Virus record (IMG/VR): IMGVR_UViG_3300025889_000871
Span: 1-25,282 of that record
Reading direction: 5' to 3' (one strand)
DNA: 25,282 bases
Source of the DNA: a virus
Every line of letters begins with the position of its first letter. Position 1 is the first letter of the stretch. The translations under genes and the position numbers were made by a program. Shown in pieces: positions 20,308 to 25,282 of the stretch. Under the pieces are notes generated by a model. The model was not told the origin of the DNA, searched no databases, and saw nothing but the letters and a program-made list of their open reading frames with translations.

Positions 20308-21830
20308 TGGCAACATTCGACCCTGATGCTTATCTAGCAGAGCAGCCTGCATTCGACCCTGATGCTTACTTGGCATCGGTAAAAGAATCGCCTGCTGCAT
20401 GGCAAGTGGGAGTAAATGCCATCAACAAAGGCATGGCTAACACGATTGATATGCTGCTGAATGCTCCGCAAAACGTGGCAAACCTTGCGCGTGCGGGAGT
20501 AGGTACGGCTGCAATCGCTGCTGGACGACCCGATCTTGCGCCAGAACTTCGTCCGACCCCTGACCTAGCCCGCAGAGCGTTCACCGCCCTCGGTGGTATT
20601 CGCCCTGAGTTTGAGCCGTCAACCACAGGACAACGGGTGCTAGACGTTGCAGGACAAGGCGTAGGCGGCGGCGTAATGTCTCCGGCTGCATCGTTAGGTG
20701 GCATGGGTAGAAACGTCGCTATAAGCGGCGTAAGCGGGGCAACGGGGCAAGGAACAACCGAAGCCACAGGAAGCCCGCTGGCCGGAATGCTTGCGAGCAT
20801 GACAACCCCAAGCGTAATGAGTGCAGCGGGTAATCGAGCACAAGCTGCTGTCAATCAAGCAAGAATGCAAGAAGCAGAACAAGGCTTGCGAAATCAAACA
20901 TTGCGAGCAGGACAAGAAGCGGGATACATGATTCCCCCTTCGACTGTTAACCCGTCTGCGGTCAATAAAGTTCTTGAAAGCATTTCGGGAAAAGCGGCTG
21001 TTGGGCAAGAGGTTAGCCTACGCAATCAAGAAATTACCAACAGATTAATGCGTCAAGAATTGGGGCTTCCCGAAGGAACTCCAATAACGAAAAAAGAATT
21101 GTCGGATTTTCGGGCTAGGGTTTCTCAACCTTATCAAGACATCGCAGCCATATCGCCATTGGCAAAAAGCACGCTAAACAAGCTAAAAGATGCTCGATTT
21201 GAAGCAAAAACTCAATGGGATTATTACGACAGAAGCGCCAAACCCGAAGCATTGGCTTTAGCAAAACAGCTTGACAACAAAGCCGATATGCTGGAAACAA
21301 CTTTAGAAAAAATTGCTGCAAAGTCGAATCAACCGCAGCTAGTTGATGATTTGCGAGAAGCGCGAAAGCAAATAGCAAAATCATACAACATTGAGAACGC
21401 GCTAAACATTGGAACTGGCAACATTTCAGCGCCAATCCTTGCGAGGCAAATGGACAAAGGTGCTTTGTTTACTGGCAACCTAGCGACAACAGGTCGGTTT
21501 GCAAATGCGTTCCCATCGTCAATGCGTGAGGGTGAAAGAATCCCTACGCCTGGCGTAAGTGCGGGCAATGCTTTGGCTGCCGCATTGCTTGGAACGATTG
21601 GCGGCACACAGTTAGGGCCTATGGGAACACTAGCGGCTACATTACCTTATGCAAACATTCCGGCGAGGGCGCTAGTAACGTCTCCTGCATATCAAAGGAT
21701 GATGGCGCAACCTAACTATTCGCCAGGCATGACTAATCGCGCACTTGCTCCGTTAGGTGGCATGCGGCCCGAAGAAGAAGCATTACTAAGCGCACTTGCG
21801 GCAGCAAGACAACAAGGAGCACAACAATGA
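20307..21830 (+). CDS. Probable DNA ejection protein with N-terminal FDPDAYLA repeat
   Basis: This 507-aa protein begins with two copies of FDPDAYLA separated by four residues (encoded by an exact 18-bp repeat at 20315-20332 and 20351-20368). After this comes VNAINKGMANTIDMLLNAPQ and a Gly/Ala-rich hydrophobic region (VGGGVMSPAASLGGMGRNVA; GVSGATGQGTTEATGSPL), a long helical middle (about residues 180-380), and another Gly/Ala-rich hydrophobic segment (ALAAALLGTIGGTQLGPMGT). Two hydrophobic segments flanking helices fit a membrane-active ejection protein such as P22 gp16/gp20. This is inference from architecture and neighbours. The start overlaps the previous stop (TAATG) and the end overlaps the next ATG (ATGA). 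Confidence 0.75.
   Translation: MATFDPDAYLAEQPAFDPDAYLASVKESPAAWQVGVNAINKGMANTIDMLLNAPQNVANLARAGVGTAAIAAGRPDLAPELRPTPDLARRAFTALGGIRPEFEPSTTGQRVLDVAGQGVGGGVMSPAASLGGMGRNVAISGVSGATGQGTTEATGSPLAGMLASMTTPSVMSAAGNRAQAAVNQARMQEAEQGLRNQTLRAGQEAGYMIPPSTVNPSAVNKVLESISGKAAVGQEVSLRNQEITNRLMRQELGLPEGTPITKKELSDFRARVSQPYQDIAAISPLAKSTLNKLKDARFEAKTQWDYYDRSAKPEALALAKQLDNKADMLETTLEKIAAKSNQPQLVDDLREARKQIAKSYNIENALNIGTGNISAPILARQMDKGALFTGNLATTGRFANAFPSSMREGERIPTPGVSAGNALAAALLGTIGGTQLGPMGTLAATLPYANIPARALVTSPAYQRMMAQPNYSPGMTNRALAPLGGMRPEEEALLSALAAARQQGAQQ
20315..20368 (+). repeat. Exact 18-bp tandem-type repeat encoding FDPDAY
   Basis: ATTCGACCCTGATGCTTA occurs at 20315-20332 and again at 20351-20368, 36 bp (12 codons) apart, inside the start of the 507-aa gene. 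Both copies are in the same frame and encode the repeated FDPDAYLA unit. It is a recent in-frame duplication or a retained binding motif at the N-terminus. Confidence 0.85.
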
Positions 21831-22831
21831 GCTACAATGGCAGCGGGACATTCCAAATCAACACGGCGGGGCAACCTGTCGTTGCAGGCACAGTTATTAG
21901 TTCGACAGCGTTTAACTCGCTGACGGCTGACCTTGCAAACGGACTTAGTACCGCAATCACTAAGGACGGGCAAACGACTGTTACCAACAACATCCCCATG
22001 GCGGGATTTAAGATTACAGGTCTTGGGGCTGCAACGGTTGGAACGGATGCCGCTCGGTACTCGCAGATTCAAGGCGGGACGGACAAGCTCATCACGGTGA
22101 CGGGTACTGACACGCTTACCGGATCATTGACCCCTGCGCTTACGGCTTACGCTGCGGGCAATCAATTTTCATTTGTAGTTGCCAACACCAACACCGGCGC
22201 GGTGACGATCAACATCGATGGCGTGGGTTCAAAGTCAATCACTCGCACCGGATCAACTGCGCTAGTCGCTGGCGACATGGTGGCTGGTCAAGTGGTGCTG
22301 ATTGAATACGATGGCACTCGATTCCAACTGCTGAACGGTAATAGTTTTACGAATCTGAATGTTTCGGGAACGCTCGGCGTTACTGGCGCGACTACGCTTA
22401 GCGCGGCTTTGACCTATGGCGGTGTGACGCTGACCAATGCGGTTACGGGCACAGGCAAGATGGTGTTGGATACCAGCCCAACCGTTAACAATCCGACCGT
22501 TACTAACTATGTTGAAAGCGTAGTCACGATTGGTACGGTTACATCGTCTAACACTATCGCGCTGACAAATGGCACGGTTCAAACCGCGACGCTTACCGCT
22601 TCGACGGCTTGCACGTTCACGATGCCCACAGCAACGGCTGGTAAGTCTTTTGTGTTGTTGCTCAAGCAAGCAGCTTCGACGGGTAACGGTACTGCGACGT
22701 TTACCGGCGTTAAGTGGGGTACTGCTGGCGCTCCCACAATTACTGCAACAGCCGGAAAAATGGACATTCTGACCTTCATCGCTGACGGAACGAACTGGTA
22801 CGGCAGCATTGCACAGGGATACACCCCATAA
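21827..22831 (+). CDS. Tail fibre-like protein (334 aa)
   Basis: This 334-aa protein has the N-terminal pattern SYNGSGTFQINTAGQPVVAG, TVISSTAFNSLTADLANGLS and TAITKDGQTTVTNNIPMAGF, followed by KITGLGAATVGTDAARYSQI. The elements 'G-x-(V)-x-A-x-x-x-N-x-x-x-x-D-(I/L)-x-x-x-L-(S/T)-x-x-x-x-x-(D/N)-G-x-x-x-x-x-x-x-(I/L)-P-M-x-(G/N)-x-(K/R)-I-T-(G/N)-(L/V)' are a well-known phage tail-fibre repeat. The remainder is a Thr-rich beta-structured shaft (VSGTLGVTGATTLSAALTYG). It probably makes the tail-attached part of the host-binding apparatus, with the following glycine-rich gene as tip. It overlaps both neighbours by 1-4 bp. Confidence 0.82.
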   Translation: MSYNGSGTFQINTAGQPVVAGTVISSTAFNSLTADLANGLSTAITKDGQTTVTNNIPMAGFKITGLGAATVGTDAARYSQIQGGTDKLITVTGTDTLTGSLTPALTAYAAGNQFSFVVANTNTGAVTINIDGVGSKSITRTGSTALVAGDMVAGQVVLIEYDGTRFQLLNGNSFTNLNVSGTLGVTGATTLSAALTYGGVTLTNAVTGTGKMVLDTSPTVNNPTVTNYVESVVTIGTVTSSNTIALTNGTVQTATLTASTACTFTMPTATAGKSFVLLLKQAASTGNGTATFTGVKWGTAGAPTITATAGKMDILTFIADGTNWYGSIAQGYTP

Positions 22832-24540
22832 TGTTTGCAGCTAAAAACTTTTTCCTAGCCGGTGGTGCTGCGGGAATTACTGCCGATTTCCTTGTTGTAG
22901 CGGGTGGCGGCGGTGGTGGTGGATTTGGTGGCGCGGGTGCAGGCGGTTACCGCACAAGCGCAGGAACTAGCGGCGGCGGTGCGTCTGCCGAATCGCAGTT
23001 AACGCTATCGTATGGTATTGCGTACACAGTCACAGTTGGCGCAGGCGGGGCGGGCGTAATTGGCGGTGGTTCGGGGGCTTCCGGCTCTAATTCGGTTTTC
23101 AGTTCTATTACGTCAACCGGTGGTGGTTTTGGAGCTGATGGCAATGGAGGAAGCGGCGGCTCGGGCGGCGGCACAGTCACAAGCACAGTTGGAAGTGGAA
23201 CATTAGGGCAAGGCTACAATGGAGGCACAGGCCACAACAACGGCGCGGGCGATGTTGTTGGCGGCGGCGGCGGTGGAGCAGGCGCAGTTGGAGTAAGTTC
23301 CCCATCAGGCAATGCGGGCAACGGCGGGGCGGGGGTTGCGTCAACCATTACCGGCTCAAGCGTCACCCGAGCAGGCGGCGGCGCAGGGGGTGGAGACGGT
23401 CGCGGCGCAGCCCAAGGTGGAACGGGTGGCTCGGGCGGCGGCGGCAATGGCGGTGGGGCAAATGGAGACGCAGGTACTGCCGGAACAGTTAACACGGGCG
23501 GCGGCGGCGGCGCTGGCGGGTATCAAACAAGTTCGTATTACGCTGGCAAAGCAGGCGGCTCTGGCATCGTCATCATCAAAGTGCCGGATACGGTTGGCGC
23601 AGTATTTTCAAGCGGCGTTACATATAGCTTGACAACATCGGGCGGTTTTAACATATGGACAATTACAGCAACAAGCACCACCAGCGAAACCGTTACATTT
23701 AAATTATCTTTTTCGGCTGATTTTCTTGTAGTTGCAGGTGGTGGTGGTGGTTCTCGCGCAACTGCTGCTGGAGGAAGTGGCGCGGGTGGTTTGCGATCTT
23801 CCGTGACAGCTACTGGTGGCGGTGGAACGCTTGAAACTGCTTTAACAATTATTCCCGGAAAAAGTTACACGGTAACAGTAGGTGGCGGTGGTGCTGGCGG
23901 TGGATCGGATGGCGCTATCGGAGCAAATGGAAGTAATTCGGTATTTAGCACAATTACGTCAACCGGCGGTGGAACTGGAAGGACAACCGCAAGTGGTGGT
24001 CCTTCGACTGGCGGTTCAGGCGGCGGTTACAACTACGAAACGGGAACGGGCGCAAGCGGCACAGCTAATCAAGGCTACAAAGGCGGCGATGGAATTTCAT
24101 CGTTTTATGCTAGCGGTGGTGGCGGTGGCGCAGGCGCAGCGGGAGGAAATGCAACGTCAACTGCATCGGGCAATGGCGGTGCTGGTGTTGCTGTATCAAT
24201 TTCCGGCTCATCCGTAACCTATGCTGGAGGCGGCGGCGGTGCAGCCAACGGCAAAACGGCAGGCACAGGTGGCGCTGGTGGCGGTGGTAATGGTGGTGTA
24301 GATGGATCGTCAGATGGCACATCGGGCACGGCAAACACGGGTGGCGGCGCTGGAGGAAACAGAGTAACGGCAGGAAGCACTCCAAACGGCGGTTCAGGTG
24401 TTGTCATCATCAAGATTCCTAGCACCTACACTGCAACCTTCTCCGGTGGTGTGACGCAGACTTCTACTACCAGTGGCGGCTTCAAGATTTATACAGTTAC
24501 CGCAACATCAACGACCAGCGAAACAGTATCGTTTGCTTAA
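22831..24540 (+). CDS. Glycine-rich duplicated adhesin/tail tip candidate
   Basis: This 569-aa protein is dominated by glycine runs. It contains two copies of one module: ADFLVVAGGGGG opens at about residue 18 and again at about 296, each followed by a YTVTVG strand, SNSVFS(S/T)ITSTGGG, long Gly-rich stretches, SGIVIIKVP or SGVVIIKIP, and TTSGGFNIWTITATSTTSET or TTSGGFKIYTVTATSTTSET. Runs of Gly with periodic Ala, Ser and Asn resemble polyglycine II sandwich regions of phage adhesins such as gp38 of T-even-like phages, and the glycine-rich domains of environmental phage fibres. Likely role: receptor binding at the fibre tip, inferred from position and composition. It begins in a TAATG overlap with the fibre gene. 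Confidence 0.78.
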   Translation: MFAAKNFFLAGGAAGITADFLVVAGGGGGGGFGGAGAGGYRTSAGTSGGGASAESQLTLSYGIAYTVTVGAGGAGVIGGGSGASGSNSVFSSITSTGGGFGADGNGGSGGSGGGTVTSTVGSGTLGQGYNGGTGHNNGAGDVVGGGGGGAGAVGVSSPSGNAGNGGAGVASTITGSSVTRAGGGAGGGDGRGAAQGGTGGSGGGGNGGGANGDAGTAGTVNTGGGGGAGGYQTSSYYAGKAGGSGIVIIKVPDTVGAVFSSGVTYSLTTSGGFNIWTITATSTTSETVTFKLSFSADFLVVAGGGGGSRATAAGGSGAGGLRSSVTATGGGGTLETALTIIPGKSYTVTVGGGGAGGGSDGAIGANGSNSVFSTITSTGGGTGRTTASGGPSTGGSGGGYNYETGTGASGTANQGYKGGDGISSFYASGGGGGAGAAGGNATSTASGNGGAGVAVSISGSSVTYAGGGGGAANGKTAGTGGAGGGGNGGVDGSSDGTSGTANTGGGAGGNRVTAGSTPNGGSGVVIIKIPSTYTATFSGGVTQTSTTSGGFKIYTVTATSTTSETVSFA

Positions 24541-24549
24541 AGGATAATT

Positions 24550-25017
24550 GTGACTACGCAAGAGCGTCTGAAAGAATTGTTCGATTATCAAGACGGACAA
24601 TTTATTAACCGCAAAACAAATGCGGTGAAGGCGCTTGTGCCAATTACAAAGCACCATCGTTATTGTAGAGTAGTCATCGATGGCAAAGCATATGCATTTC
24701 ATCGCATGGTATTTTTTTATCACAAAGGTTATTTGCCAAAAATTATTGACCACATGGACAATGACCGCACAAACAATCGCATTGAAAACTTGCGAGAAGT
24801 AACTCAACAACAAAATTGCCTAAATCGTGTTGCACACAAAAATAATCAATCTGGTTATAAAAATGTGCATTGGGATAAAGCAATGAACAAGTGGTCAGTT
24901 CAAATAAGCATCAACCGGAAACGTTGTATATTTGGTTATTTTGATGATCTTGAATTAGCGGGTCTTGTTGCTGTAGAAGCGCGAGACAAATATCATGGTG
25001 AGTTTGCTTGCCACTAG
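24550..25017 (+). CDS. HNH homing endonuclease with AP2-type DNA-binding domain
   Basis: This 155-aa protein has an HNH_3-type nuclease core: AFHRMVFFYHKGYLP (His51), IIDHMDNDRTNNRIENLREV (His68, Asn residues at 75-80), and then a C-terminal AP2-like domain: NNQSGYKNVHWDKAMNKWSV, followed by INRKRCIFGYFDDLELAGLV and AVEARDKYHGEF. HNH plus AP2 is a standard mobile endonuclease of phages. The start is GTG at 24550, with AAAGGA upstream. It sits between tail genes with a lower GC content than they have (many AAT, AAA, TAT codons), which suggests separate origin. I see no intron core in its flanks, so it looks free-standing. Confidence 0.9.
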   Translation: MTTQERLKELFDYQDGQFINRKTNAVKALVPITKHHRYCRVVIDGKAYAFHRMVFFYHKGYLPKIIDHMDNDRTNNRIENLREVTQQQNCLNRVAHKNNQSGYKNVHWDKAMNKWSVQISINRKRCIFGYFDDLELAGLVAVEARDKYHGEFACH

Positions 25018-25035
25018 CCAAATGGAGATTTTAAA

Positions 25036-25282
25036 ATCGCACACTTCGCAAAACTTGATTCAAACAATGTTGTAATTTTTGTGACTGTTGGACGGGACGA
25101 GGATAACGGCAAAGAAGCTGAACTGTCGGCGCGTACTGGTGACGTTTACAAGCAAACTTCATACAACACAAGCGGCGGTGTTCACTTGTTAGGAGGCACG
25201 CCATTCCGCAAGAATTACGCAGGAATCGGCTACACCTATGATGAACAGCGCGATGCTTTTATTCCTCCGCAACCGTTCCCGT
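25036..25282 (+). CDS. Tail-region conserved protein, partial, with no ordinary start codon
   Basis: The frame reads (I/M)AHFAKLDSNNVVIFVTVG, then YKQTSYNTSG and FRKNYAGIGYTYDEQRDAFI, and continues past the right edge. Phage proteins with 'MAHFAKLDxNNxVxxV', 'WKQTSYN', and 'RKNYAGIGYTYDxxRDAFIPPxP' are very common near tail-fibre genes of marine and freshwater phages; the function is unknown. In place of the family ATG there is ATC at 25036, with GGAG (25024-25027) 8 bases upstream. An ATG at 25022 is in a different frame and would require a -1 shift at TTTAAAA (25030-25036). The frame also has no stop back to the TAG of the HNH gene (25015-25017). Confidence 0.75.
   Translation, partial: MAHFAKLDSNNVVIFVTVGRDEDNGKEAELSARTGDVYKQTSYNTSGGVHLLGGTPFRKNYAGIGYTYDEQRDAFIPPQPFP

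Noticed and set aside
23214-23495. Proline-rich minus-strand frames opposite the glycine-rich gene (also 22947-23186 and 24219-24425)
   Set aside because: Glycine codons read as proline on the other strand; these frames are mirror images of the Gly runs.
24540-25035. HNH gene lying within a third group I intron
   Set aside because: I found none of the shared core blocks (GAATTCGGTGAAA, GTAACGACTA, AGATAGTCTGCTCTGCAT) in this stretch, and no upstream exon for the downstream gene.
1-25282. tRNA genes or a CRISPR array
   Set aside because: No cloverleaf with TTCRANNC-type arms and no regularly spaced repeats were seen in the non-coding gaps, which are too short for either apart from the introns.

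Overview
The window is part of a tailed double-stranded DNA phage genome, most likely a short-tailed virus with P22-like head and neck architecture. Every gene I can support lies on the + strand. Genes are packed with ATGA, TAATG or TTGA junctions or gaps of a few bases, and only one intergenic gap exceeds 60 bp apart from the introns. The host cannot be read from the sequence; the recombination genes (NinB, Ref-like, VRR-NUC-like) and P22-like morphogenesis genes suggest a Gram-negative proteobacterium. No integrase, repressor, tRNA or CRISPR array was seen.

Layout. 1-1961: end of a small-gene, DNA-metabolism module: a partial GNAT-like protein, a small unknown, NinB, a Ref-like HNH nuclease, a small unknown, a VRR-NUC-like nuclease and a helical protein. 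1961-2190: a 53-aa gene and the only real intergenic gap, with an inverted repeat and direct repeats just ahead of the terminase genes. 2188-3740: small and large terminase. 3737-5508: three small proteins and a putative ADP-ribosyltransferase. 5509-9448: portal with a long coiled-coil tail, two unknowns and a scaffold-like protein. 9469-11431: major capsid protein gene. 11444-13966: a structural protein and a surface-modification cassette (MAF/DUF115-like protein, GT-B-like glycosyltransferase, SAM methyltransferase). 13963-17343: two small proteins, P22 gp4-like adaptor and gp10-like nozzle. 17328-21830: a GNAT acetyltransferase and three probable internal or ejection proteins. 21827-24540: fibre-like protein and a duplicated glycine-rich adhesin candidate. 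24550-25282: HNH-AP2 homing endonuclease and the start of another tail-region gene.

The outstanding feature is the major capsid gene. It is broken into three exons (9469-9549, 10253-10419, 10678-11431) by two T4-like (IA2-type) group I introns. The first carries a GIY-YIG homing endonuclease gene; the second is only 258 nt and has none. P1 pairing at both 5' splice sites, a P10 helix at the second 3' splice site, and restoration of one continuous 333-aa frame support these junctions. Gene callers would see only a truncated capsid ORF from 10739.

A second oddity is at the right edge. The gene after the HNH endonuclease has no conventional start codon in its coding frame: its family N-terminus begins at an AUC. 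An ATG just upstream lies in another frame and is followed by a U UUA AAA heptamer that could shift ribosomes into the coding frame.
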